Shown piece by piece: positions 6,675 through 13,813 of a DNA stretch of 13,813 nucleotides. The notes under the pieces are model-generated. The model worked only from the letters and a program-made list of their open reading frames with translations, searched no databases and was not told the origin of the DNA. The position numbers and the translations under genes are program-made. Origin of the DNA: an uncultured Clostridia bacterium (GTDB lineage: Bacteria; Bacillota; Clostridia; TANB77; CAG-508); the NCBI GenBank assembly GCA_934162615.1, contig CAKPJK010000033.1, forward strand, positions 1 through 13,813, given 5' to 3'. Each line of letters starts with the position of its first letter. Position 1 is the stretch's first letter.

Positions 6675-6697
6675 CAGTCCGTGAAGGAGGGAAGAAC

Positions 6698-6937
6698 TTG
6701 ACAATTATAATATCAGCCTTAAAAATAATATTTTTACTTGGATTTCTAATTTTGATACATGAGGCAGGACACTTGCTAGTAGCAAAACTTTGCAAAGTTA
6801 AAGTAAATGAATTTGCAATAGGTTTTGGACCAACAATATGGAAAAAACAAGGAAAAGAAACAAAATATGCACTTAGATTAATACCATTACGGTGGATTTT
6901 GCAGTATGGAAGGCGAAGAAGAACGATCAGAAAATGA
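6698..6937 (+). CDS. rseP: RseP/RasP site-2 metalloprotease, N-terminal segment before a frameshift
   Basis: This segment is the N-terminal part of an intramembrane zinc metalloprotease that cleaves membrane-bound anti-sigma factors and signal-peptide remnants. Translation starts at TTG 6698, with AAGGAGGG (6685-6691) at ideal spacing. The first membrane helix contains the zinc-binding HEAGH motif (residues 21-25), followed by VKVNEFAIGFGP (34-45) and KYALRLIPL, all typical of the family. After LIPL the frame breaks: it reads RWILQYG... to a TGA at 6935 and makes only 79 residues. Dropping one base (C6890) rejoins it to the next frame as IPLGGF, the family sequence. Alone this product could not be active, because the C-terminal membrane core is encoded in the next frame. 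Confidence 0.88.
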   Translation: MTIIISALKIIFLLGFLILIHEAGHLLVAKLCKVKVNEFAIGFGPTIWKKQGKETKYALRLIPLRWILQYGRRRRTIRK

Positions 6938-7976
6938 GGGCTCTTTTTCTAAAGCAAGCATACCAAAAAGAATTGCTATAGTTATTGCAGGTGCAACAGT
7001 AAATATCATATTTGGATTATTAGTATATTTTGTTTTAATGTCAACGAGTACAACATATGTAACAAATGAAATAAGTTCAGTATTAGATGGATATGTTGCA
7101 CAAGAAGTAGGATTGCAACAAAATGACAAAATTGTAGAATTAGATGGAAAGAAAATCAAGAACAAATATGACTTAAGTAAAGCAATGACTAAAGTTACAG
7201 AACCAAATGGTAAAAACGAAAAATACAATGGAGAAGAAATTTCTTTAAAAGTAGAAAGAAATGGCCAAACATTGGAATATCAAATAAAACCAACAGAAAT
7301 AAAAACAAAAAATACAGGAATATATTTAGATAAAAATTGTAAAATAATATCTGTTGAAAAAGATAGTTGTGCAGAAAAAGTAGGATTAAAGACAAATGAT
7401 AAAATAACAAAAATTAATAATCAAGAAATAAATGGTGATTATAATAAAATTGTAAATATGATTCAAGAAAAAGGTGTTAATACAATACTTATAACTGTAG
7501 AAAGAAAAGAGCAACAAATAACATTTGAATTTACACCAGATTATATTTCATCATATTATTTAGGAGTAAATTTAAAACAAGCAGAAAACACAGTTTTAAA
7601 TCACTTAATATATGGGGGAATAGAAACAAAAGAATTTGCAGGTTCTATATTAGACAATATAAAAATGCTATTTACAGGAGGAGTAAGTGTAGACCAAATG
7701 ATGGGCCCTGTTGGAATATCAGAGGTTGTTGCAAAAACTAGTGGATTTAGAGAATTTATATATATGCTAGCTTTAATTTCATTATCATTAGGAGTAACAA
7801 ATTTATTACCAATACCAGCACTTGATGGTGGAAAAATTTTATTATTAATAATCGAAGCAATTAGAAGGAAGCCATTAAATGAAAGAACAGAAATAAATAT
7901 ACAATTAATAGGATTCTCAATTTTAATAGCATTATCACTATATATAACATATAATGATATCCTAAGAATATTTTAA
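6906..7976 (+). CDS. rseP: RseP/RasP site-2 metalloprotease, C-terminal segment (PDZ domains and LDG motif)
   Basis: This is the remainder of rseP in the next reading frame. Similarity begins upstream of the ATG at 6906, at about 6891 (GGFCS then MEGEEER). The ATG is therefore an internal Met of the family motif GGFxxMEGE, not a start, and it lacks a ribosome binding site. Numbering from it, there are 356 residues: FSKASIPKRIAIVIAGA with a membrane helix at about 21-45; a divergent PDZ-like region at about 56-130; a clearer PDZ at about 146-200; MMGPVGI (265-271); and TNLLPIPALDGG (298-309), carrying the conserved Asp (LDG) that supplies the third zinc ligand. Final membrane helices are at about 310-320 and 333-349. 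Restored across the single-base shift, the protein would be 425 residues, a normal length for a tandem-PDZ RseP. Confidence 0.9.
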   Translation: MEGEEERSENEGSFSKASIPKRIAIVIAGATVNIIFGLLVYFVLMSTSTTYVTNEISSVLDGYVAQEVGLQQNDKIVELDGKKIKNKYDLSKAMTKVTEPNGKNEKYNGEEISLKVERNGQTLEYQIKPTEIKTKNTGIYLDKNCKIISVEKDSCAEKVGLKTNDKITKINNQEINGDYNKIVNMIQEKGVNTILITVERKEQQITFEFTPDYISSYYLGVNLKQAENTVLNHLIYGGIETKEFAGSILDNIKMLFTGGVSVDQMMGPVGISEVVAKTSGFREFIYMLALISLSLGVTNLLPIPALDGGKILLLIIEAIRRKPLNERTEINIQLIGFSILIALSLYITYNDILRIF

Positions 7977-8048
7977 ATGAGATAAAAAGTGAGACAGAGA
8001 AACTAACGAGAACTATAACGCTTTACACATCTCAAAAGGAGAACAAAG

Positions 8049-9233
8049 ATGGATGAGAAAAAAAGAAATATAATATTAGGAATAATACTTGCATTATTAA
8101 TGATAATTGCAATAGCAATAGTAATTTTAAATCCAAATAAAGTAAAAACCGTAAATTATGTAGGAAAAAATGAAGAAAACCACACAAATGAAGAGATAAA
8201 TACAGACGAAAATGAAGTAGATAATGTAAAACTTGAAAAAGAAGAAAAACAAAAGAGCATGCAAGCAGGTGGAACATTTTGTAAAATTGGAAAAACGACA
8301 GTATTTTACGAAGAAAAAAACAATAGCATATATGTAGGTGACACAGAAAATATTACAACAAAAAAAATAGCAGAACTTCCAGATGGTGCAGAAAAAATAT
8401 ATTTTGATGGTGAAAATATATTTGCAATTCCATATTACTATAGGGGGAAAGGGATTTACAAAATAGACTTAGGAGGAAATGTCACAAAAATATATGAAGG
8501 TTCATCATTACAACTATGGATTACAGACAAAAAGATATATTTTGTGAACCAAATAGGATATGATAGTACAAATCAAAATCCACAAGGAACTATATGTTCT
8601 ATGGAAAAAAATGGAGATAATGTAACAGATATTGCAGAAAATATAAAAAATTATTTTGTAATTAATAATGATAAAATATATTATACAACTCAAAACAGAA
8701 AGATGTATGAAAAAAATATAGATGGTTCCAATGAAACGGAAATAGCACAGGGAAGAAAATTTGTATTAACAGTAAATGACAAATATTTAACATATATTGA
8801 CTATACTGAACAAGAAGCAAAACATATATTGAATCTAGAAACAAAAGAAGATGTATTGGTTGGATATTTTGGCGAAGTAAGAGTGTTTGCAGGAAATACA
8901 TATATAAATATTAGAAAGAGACTTGATGATGGCTCATTAGATGAAAAATATACTTTGTTTGAAATTAAAGAAAACGGAACTGCCATAGAAAAAGGAAATT
9001 ATGCTGACTTTGGAACATATTTAAATTACATTATTGATGATAAAATTTATATTGGTAATAGTAAAGAAGGAGCTTCTATTGTAAATGTCAAAGATAGTAA
9101 AAAGCAAACTGCAGGTGATTATAATAATTGCAGATATTTCTTGGGCGGATATGGATATAAAGTTGATGATTCAAATCTAGATGATATTAAAATTGAAAAA
9201 ATATCACTATACAGTTCCAAATGGGACATTTAG
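8049..9233 (+). CDS. Membrane-anchored extracytoplasmic beta-propeller-like protein (DUF5050-like)
   Basis: The protein has 394 residues and I cannot name a specific function. Residues 1-7 are charged (MDEKKRN) and 8-28 form one hydrophobic segment, an uncleaved signal anchor with no lipobox Cys, so the rest is probably outside the cell. An acidic Asn/Glu-rich linker spans about 35-72. From about 75 to the end there are repeating short strands of the type xxIYFxxxx(K/D)IY...I: EKIYFDGENIFAIPYY, DKKIYFVNQ, NDKIYYTTQNRKMYEKNIDG, DDKIYIGN. This resembles the DUF5050/YWTD-like six-bladed propellers common in Clostridia surface proteins. AAAGGAGAAC sits 7 bases before the ATG. It lies 72 bases after rseP, where ispG is often found, and is followed by a terminator, so it is probably the last gene of the cluster. 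The propeller assignment is by pattern only. Confidence 0.8.
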   Translation: MDEKKRNIILGIILALLMIIAIAIVILNPNKVKTVNYVGKNEENHTNEEINTDENEVDNVKLEKEEKQKSMQAGGTFCKIGKTTVFYEEKNNSIYVGDTENITTKKIAELPDGAEKIYFDGENIFAIPYYYRGKGIYKIDLGGNVTKIYEGSSLQLWITDKKIYFVNQIGYDSTNQNPQGTICSMEKNGDNVTDIAENIKNYFVINNDKIYYTTQNRKMYEKNIDGSNETEIAQGRKFVLTVNDKYLTYIDYTEQEAKHILNLETKEDVLVGYFGEVRVFAGNTYINIRKRLDDGSLDEKYTLFEIKENGTAIEKGNYADFGTYLNYIIDDKIYIGNSKEGASIVNVKDSKKQTAGDYNNCRYFLGGYGYKVDDSNLDDIKIEKISLYSSKWDI

Positions 9234-9245
9234 AAGTAGAATAAG

Positions 9246-9277
9246 AAACTCAGAACTAAACTTGTTCTGAGTTTTTT
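9246..9277 (+). terminator. Rho-independent terminator after the propeller-like gene
   Basis: AAACTCAGAAC (9246-9256) pairs perfectly with GTTCTGAGTTT (9264-9274), an 11-bp stem with a 7-nt loop (TAAACTT), followed by a T run ending at 9277. It starts 13 bases after the stop codon and marks the likely end of the pyrH-to-propeller transcript. Confidence 0.92.
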
Positions 9278-9332
9278 AGAGTATCTATAAAGGGATTGAT
9301 AAGTTCTTTAATATCAATATCTAATGCAATAA

Positions 9333-9869
9333 TATGACTATACAGAACAAACAAACCCTAATGTTGATACAGGAAAATATGGAGGAACAAAAGAATATAC
9401 TGAAAATAAAAGTTATCCCAGTATTTTGGCAAAAGAAACAACTGCATGGATAGATGGAAAAAAAGGTACAGAACTTGGGTTAAGTGAACAACAAGAACCA
9501 ATAGATGATACGGCCATACAAGCTAAGAACAGTATAAAAGTAACACTGACTCACTGGACGCGTGCATTGAATGAAGATTCTTTTACTGAACCAATATACT
9601 ATGAGATATTTCACAAAGATGGAAACAAATATGCTAAATATTTTATGTCATCTCGATGTATTTATACTTATGAGAAACGTGGGGATTTTGATATTCGATA
9701 TATACAGGCATCGGGTGTTCACATTAGTTGCCTATATGCATCTAATATGTATACAGGTACTGAAAAAACAGCATTTAGACCTGTAATAACACTAAATAAA
9801 AATGTTCAAATAGACACGGAAAAATCAGCAAATGGAAGCACAGCAGAACAAGCATATATAATTAAATAA
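9333..9869 (+). pseudogene. Headless fragment of a DUF6273-like surface protein
   Basis: The open frame runs from just after a TAA at 9330 to the TAA at 9867. It has no ATG or GTG with a binding site near its start; a TTG at 9426 is in frame but lies inside protein-like sequence and has no SD. The translation, about 178 residues, reads YDYTEQTNPNVDTGKYGGT, then PSILAKETTAWIDGKKGTELG, then KYFMSSRCIYTYEKRGDFDI, then TAFRPVITL and a tail ending GSTAEQAYIIK. This pattern (SRC aromatic block, RPV(I/V)(T/S)L, GSTAE-AY-(I/L)K end) matches the C-terminal part of DUF6273-like Clostridial surface proteins as I recall them; the N-terminal half is missing. Four of its five Arg codons from 9426 on are CGT or CGA, whereas neighbouring genes use AGA almost exclusively. 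This suggests a different origin. It sits between two terminators and is most simply a decayed or truncated gene. Expression from an unseen start cannot be excluded. Confidence 0.7.
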
Positions 9870-9963
9870 TAAATTAATTTTGTAAAAAGAATTGATAAGC
9901 GGTTAATAAGAAAGAATCAATAAATTGTGTGAAGGGTTAGAAAATAGAATAAGAAAATTACAG

Positions 9964-9996
9964 AAAAAGCAAGATTAAAATTATCTTGCTTTTTTT
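9964..9996 (+). terminator. Rho-independent terminator upstream of polC
   Basis: AAAAAGCAAGAT (9964-9975) pairs perfectly with ATCTTGCTTTTT (9983-9994), a 12-bp stem with a 7-nt loop (TAAAATT), and the T run continues to 9996. It ends about 95 bases after the fragment at 9333-9869 and insulates polC from upstream reading. The approximately 90 bases between the fragment and this hairpin show nothing else beyond AT-rich sequence. Confidence 0.92.
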
Positions 9997-10008
9997 GACC
10001 TGTTCGCT

Positions 10009-10036
10009 TTAACAAAAAGACAATTTATGATAAAAT
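10009..10036 (+). promoter_or_regulatory. Sigma-A promoter for polC
   Basis: TTAACA (10009-10014, five of six to the -35 consensus) is followed after 16 bases by TAAAAT (10031-10036), preceded by TGA, an extended -10. It lies between the terminator at 9964-9996 and the polC start at 10074. polC therefore appears to be transcribed on its own rather than from the pyrH cluster. Confidence 0.7.
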
Positions 10037-10073
10037 ACAACAAAAGACAAAAAGACATAAAGGGGCGAAAGCA

Positions 10074-13000
10074 ATGTCAGAAAATAAAACAAAAAAAGTA
10101 AAAGAAATATTTAGTGATTATGAAACAAAAGCAAATATCAAAGAAGCACATGTAACGGCACTAAATGTAATAAAAAACACAAACACATTAGGAATAACAT
10201 TAGAAATAGACGAATACATAGAAGTAAAAGACATATGGTATTTTGAAAAATTCTTAATAGAAAGATTCCATTTTTCAAACATAGACATGACAATCCATTA
10301 CCAAAAAGACACACAACTAAAATCAATAAAAGAAGAATGGAAAAATATCATATGTTATATGGCACACAAATACCCATTAATGAAGCCAATGTTATTAATG
10401 AAAAGTGATGTTGAAATAAATGACAATATAATAAACGTAAAAATGCATATAAGAGGAGCAGACTTTTTAAGGGCAAAGAAAACTGATAAAGAGTTAGAAA
10501 ATGTAATAAAAAAATTATATGGAAAAGAATATAAAATTGAACTAGAAGAAATTTTGCCACAAGAAGCAGAAATTCAACATGAGAAAAAGATGAAAGAAAT
10601 GGAAGAAAATGCAATAAAACAAACAGTTGCATATATTCCTGAAAACCAAGAAAATGGACAAAATATAGAGAATAGTGATACTGATGGGTATACTTCTCAA
10701 AATCCGATACATGGTCAAAATAATGCTTCAAAAGGAGTACCAGAGTATAATGACCCAGACTATATACCACCACAAGACGGAGACTATATTCCAATGGAAG
10801 AAATGGGAGCAATGCCAGAAGATATTGAATTAGATAAGGCCGTTATAGAAGAACAAAAATACATAATGGGAAAACCATCAAAAGCAAAGGAAAAACTAAT
10901 TAAAATAAAAGACATAACTGCAAATGATGGTAGAGTAGCACTAGAAGGAAGAGTGTTAACAGTTGAATGTAGAGAAACAAAATCAGGAAAAGGAATGCTT
11001 ATAATTGACCTATATGATGGAACAGGCACAATGACATGTAAATCATTTGCCAAAGATATCAAAGAAGGAAATGATATAAAAACACAAATAGAACAAGCAA
11101 AAGGAATAAAAGTTATAGGAAAAGCAGGACTTGACACATATGCAGGAGATGTAACAGTAATTGCAAACACAATAATTGAAATAGAAAACAATATTCCAGA
11201 CCTTCCAAAAGAAGATGAAGAAGAAGACACACCATTAATTTTAGGAAAAACAATGAACATAACAGCACCACTTGCAAAAGTTTCAGAACTAGGACCTGAA
11301 GACGGAGCAGTTTCATTAGATGGTGAAATTATCTTTATGGAAGATAGAGAATTAAAATCTGGAAAAACATTATTAAGTTTTGATTTATATGATGGAACAA
11401 GTACACTTACATGTAAAGCATTTCTAGAAAAAGGAAAAGCTAAAAAAATAATAAAAAGAATGGGTAGTGTAAAAGGTATAAAAATTGAAGGAAATGCACA
11501 AATGGACTCATTCTCAGGTGAACTTACTGTTATGGCAAATACTATTGTAGAAAGTACAGGTGTAAAAAAAGAAGTAAGACAAGACAACGCAGAAGTAAAA
11601 AGAGTAGAATTACACATGCACACCAAAATGAGCCAAATGGATGCAGTAACATCAGCAACAGATTTGATAAAAAGAGCAATGAAATGGGGAATGAAATCAA
11701 TAGCAATAACAGACCATGGAGTTGCACAAGCATTCCCAGAAGCATATCACCTAGTTGGCGACGATAACCCTGATATCAAAGTAATATATGGTGTAGAAGC
11801 ATATTTAGCACCAGACAATACAAAATCAATTTACAATGGAAAAGGACAAGACATAGATGCAACATATTGTGTACTTGACCTAGAAACAACAGGATTTTCA
11901 GCAACAAATGATAGAATTACAGAAATAGGAATAATGAAAGTTAAAAATAAAGAAGTAATAGACGAATTCAGTTGTTTTGTAAATCCAGAAAGACACATCC
12001 CAGAAAGAGTTACAGAAGTTACAAACATATCAGACGACATGGTAAAATATGCAGAAACAATTGAAAAAGTATTCCCTAAAATGTTGGAATTTTTAGGCGA
12101 CCAAAATGAAACTGTAATAGTAGCCCATAATGCGAATTTTGATGTAGGTTTCTTAAAACAAAATGCAAAAAGACTAGGATATGACTTTGATTATTCATAT
12201 TTAGATACATTAAGTTTGGCAAAAGATTTATTCCCAGAGTATAAAAAATATAAATTAGGAAAAATTGCGGAGAACTTAGGAATCAAAGTAGAAGTAGCAC
12301 ATAGAGCATTAGATGATGTTGATACTACAGTTAAAGTATTTAATGTAATGATAGATATGTTAAAAGAAAGAGGAGCAAATAAACTAGAAGATATAGACCA
12401 AGTTGCAGCAGACCCAGCAGCAAAAGCAGAAGAATACAAAAAATTAAAAACATATCATGCTATCATTTTGGCAAAAAACTATGTAGGATTACGAAATTTA
12501 TATAGATTAATTTCATTATCACATGTTAATTATTTTTATAGAAAACCTAGAATATTAAAAAGTTTATACAAAAAATATTCAGAAGGTTTAATACTTGGAA
12601 GTGCGTGTGAAGCAGGTGAACTATATCAGGCAATAGAACAAGGACGTCCAGATGAAGAAATTGAAGCAATTGCAAATGATTATGATTACTTAGAAATTCA
12701 ACCAACAGGAAATAATCAATTCTTAATTAGAAATGGAACAGTAAGAGATGTTGAAGATTTAAGAGATATCAACAGAAAAATTGTTGCATTAGGAGAAAAA
12801 CTAAATAAACTAGTTGTTGCAACATGTGATGTTCACTTTATGGACCCACAAGATGAGATTTATAGAAGAATATTAGAAGCGGGACAAAAATATGATGATG
12901 CAGATAATCAAGCACCATTATATTTAAGAACAACAGAAGAAATGCTTGAAGAATTCAGTTATTTAGGCGAAGAAAAAGCATATGAAGTAGTTGTAACAAA

Positions 13001-13813
13001 CACAAATAAAATATCAGATATGTGTGAGCAAATAAGCCCAATATCACCAGAAAAATGTCCACCACACATTCCAGGATGTGAAGAAGATATCAAAAATATT
13101 GCTTACAAAAAAGCACATGAATTATATGGAGACCCACTACCAAAAATAGTACAAGACAGACTTGATAAAGAGTTAGACTCAATTATAAGTAATGGATATT
13201 CAGTTATGTACATAATTGCACAAAAATTGGTATGGAAATCAAATGAAGATGGATATATAGTTGGTTCCAGAGGTTCAGTAGGTTCATCTTTAGCAGCATT
13301 TATGACAGGTATAACAGAAGTTAATTCACTACAGCCACACTACCGTTGCCCAAACTGTAAGTATTCAGAATTTGAGGATTACGGAGTAGGAAACGGATTT
13401 GACTTACCAGATAAAGACTGTCCAAAATGTGGACATAAACTAACAAAAGACGGAATGGACATACCATTTGAAACATTCTTAGGATTTAATGGAGACAAAG
13501 AACCAGATATCGACTTAAACTTCTCAGGTGAATATCAAGCAAAAGCACATAAATATACAGAAGTAATATTTGGAAAAGGAACAACATTTAAAGCTGGAAC
13601 AGTTGGTACAGTAGCAGAAAAAACAGCATACGGGTATGTTAAAGGATATTATGAAGATAGAGGAATTCCTATGAATAGAGCAGAAATTCAAAGACTATCA
13701 CAAGGATGTACAGGAATAAAAAGAACAACAGGCCAACATCCAGGGGGAATTATAGTTGTACCAAAAGGAAGAGAAATATATGAATTTACACCAGTACAAC
13801 ACCCAGCAGATGA
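10074..13813 (+). CDS. polC: DNA polymerase III alpha subunit, Gram-positive type PolC, 3' truncated by the window
   Basis: PolC is the essential replicative polymerase of Firmicutes with built-in 3'-5' proofreading. ATG 10074 has AAGGGGC at a good distance; 1246 codons are present before the edge, out of roughly 1,450-1,600 expected. Domains: PolC N-terminal domain about 15-160; charged helix and Asn/Gln/Pro-rich linker about 165-265; OB fold 1 about 275-368; OB fold 2 about 394-495; PHP domain starting ELHMHTKMSQMD, with His514 and His516; DEDDh exonuclease inserted in PHP, with D602, E604 (DLETTG), D690 (AHNANFD), H743 and D747 all intact; polymerase core with GSRGSVGSS near 1065; zinc knuckle C1092, C1095, C1116, C1119; and catalytic D1145 and D1147 in DIDLNFSG. 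The sequence then continues through TAYGYVKGYYE and GQHPGG to the edge. The third catalytic Asp and the helix-hairpin-helix/tau-binding C-terminus lie outside. The two OB folds are unusual: PolC normally has one, and the PHP domain starts about 170 residues later than in the Bacillus protein as I recall it. Confidence 0.97.
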   Translation, partial: MSENKTKKVKEIFSDYETKANIKEAHVTALNVIKNTNTLGITLEIDEYIEVKDIWYFEKFLIERFHFSNIDMTIHYQKDTQLKSIKEEWKNIICYMAHKYPLMKPMLLMKSDVEINDNIINVKMHIRGADFLRAKKTDKELENVIKKLYGKEYKIELEEILPQEAEIQHEKKMKEMEENAIKQTVAYIPENQENGQNIENSDTDGYTSQNPIHGQNNASKGVPEYNDPDYIPPQDGDYIPMEEMGAMPEDIELDKAVIEEQKYIMGKPSKAKEKLIKIKDITANDGRVALEGRVLTVECRETKSGKGMLIIDLYDGTGTMTCKSFAKDIKEGNDIKTQIEQAKGIKVIGKAGLDTYAGDVTVIANTIIEIENNIPDLPKEDEEEDTPLILGKTMNITAPLAKVSELGPEDGAVSLDGEIIFMEDRELKSGKTLLSFDLYDGTSTLTCKAFLEKGKAKKIIKRMGSVKGIKIEGNAQMDSFSGELTVMANTIVESTGVKKEVRQDNAEVKRVELHMHTKMSQMDAVTSATDLIKRAMKWGMKSIAITDHGVAQAFPEAYHLVGDDNPDIKVIYGVEAYLAPDNTKSIYNGKGQDIDATYCVLDLETTGFSATNDRITEIGIMKVKNKEVIDEFSCFVNPERHIPERVTEVTNISDDMVKYAETIEKVFPKMLEFLGDQNETVIVAHNANFDVGFLKQNAKRLGYDFDYSYLDTLSLAKDLFPEYKKYKLGKIAENLGIKVEVAHRALDDVDTTVKVFNVMIDMLKERGANKLEDIDQVAADPAAKAEEYKKLKTYHAIILAKNYVGLRNLYRLISLSHVNYFYRKPRILKSLYKKYSEGLILGSACEAGELYQAIEQGRPDEEIEAIANDYDYLEIQPTGNNQFLIRNGTVRDVEDLRDINRKIVALGEKLNKLVVATCDVHFMDPQDEIYRRILEAGQKYDDADNQAPLYLRTTEEMLEEFSYLGEEKAYEVVVTNTNKISDMCEQISPISPEKCPPHIPGCEEDIKNIAYKKAHELYGDPLPKIVQDRLDKELDSIISNGYSVMYIIAQKLVWKSNEDGYIVGSRGSVGSSLAAFMTGITEVNSLQPHYRCPNCKYSEFEDYGVGNGFDLPDKDCPKCGHKLTKDGMDIPFETFLGFNGDKEPDIDLNFSGEYQAKAHKYTEVIFGKGTTFKAGTVGTVAEKTAYGYVKGYYEDRGIPMNRAEIQRLSQGCTGIKRTTGQHPGGIIVVPKGREIYEFTPVQHPAD

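Noticed and set aside
6887..6893. Programmed ribosomal frameshift in rseP
   Set aside because: The TTACGGT context is not a slippery heptamer, no stimulating structure is evident, and frameshifting is not known for this family; mutation or sequence error is simpler.
7978..8035. TGAGAT ... ATCTCA inverted repeat in the rseP-propeller spacer
   Set aside because: Only 6 bp with a loop of about 46 bases; within chance expectation.
9296..9325. Possible promoter TTGATA - 18 bases - TCTAAT, overlapping a 7-bp inverted repeat (ATTGATA/TATCAAT)
   Set aside because: The match is plausible, but no translatable start follows, and such matches are common in AT-rich spacers; not supported enough to list as a feature.
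9334..9429. ATG at 9334 as a start for the fragment upstream of polC
   Set aside because: It is in a different frame from the conserved DUF6273-like sequence and reaches a stop soon after; no SD precedes it.
10348..12439. Several - strand open frames of 60-280 codons inside polC
   Set aside because: All lie under an intact PolC frame with recognisable domains. They are low-complexity Leu/Ser/Phe translations expected from the antisense of AT-rich coding DNA.

Overview
The window is AT-rich DNA. Isoleucine is mostly ATA and arginine almost always AGA, with strong purine-rich ribosome binding sites. The gene order pyrH - frr - uppS - cdsA - rseP - polC, together with a Gram-positive-type PolC replicase, points to a low-GC Firmicute, most likely an uncultured anaerobic Clostridia lineage of the gut type. 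This assignment is an inference from gene content and codon use. All genes that can be called are on the + strand.

Layout. (1) Positions 1-2471 hold the 3' part of a large modular extracellular or surface protein: alternating Ig-like/FN3-like repeats, a GBS-Bsp-like domain and an unrecognised C-terminal domain. It is closed by a strong terminator. (2) A likely promoter near 2559-2587 opens a housekeeping cluster: pyrH (UMP kinase), frr (ribosome recycling factor), an ispA-type prenyl diphosphate synthase, uppS (undecaprenyl diphosphate synthase), cdsA (CDP-diacylglycerol synthase) and rseP (site-2 metalloprotease). The prenyl synthase, UppS and CdsA form a coherent lipid block: FPP feeds UppS to make the cell-wall lipid carrier, while CdsA feeds phospholipid synthesis. 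RseP is split by an apparent +1 base near 6890. (3) Positions 8049-9233 encode an N-terminally anchored extracytoplasmic beta-propeller-like protein (DUF5050-like), followed by a terminator. (4) Positions 9333-9869 are a headless remnant of a DUF6273-like surface protein with foreign-looking arginine codons. (5) After another terminator and a good promoter, polC starts at 10074 and runs off the right edge after 1246 codons. Its N-terminal half contains two OB-fold domains in tandem.

No complete new defence or mobile system is visible: there is no transposase, CRISPR array, tRNA or toxin-antitoxin pair. The points worth a second look are: the MEP-pathway genes dxr and ispG, which usually sit in this cluster, are missing; a 119-bp palindromic REP/MITE-like element with perfect 24-bp arms lies exactly where dxr is expected, beside an orphan Shine-Dalgarno sequence; a smaller related palindrome lies before uppS; rseP is frameshifted; the OB domain of PolC is duplicated; and a decayed surface-protein fragment lies just before polC.
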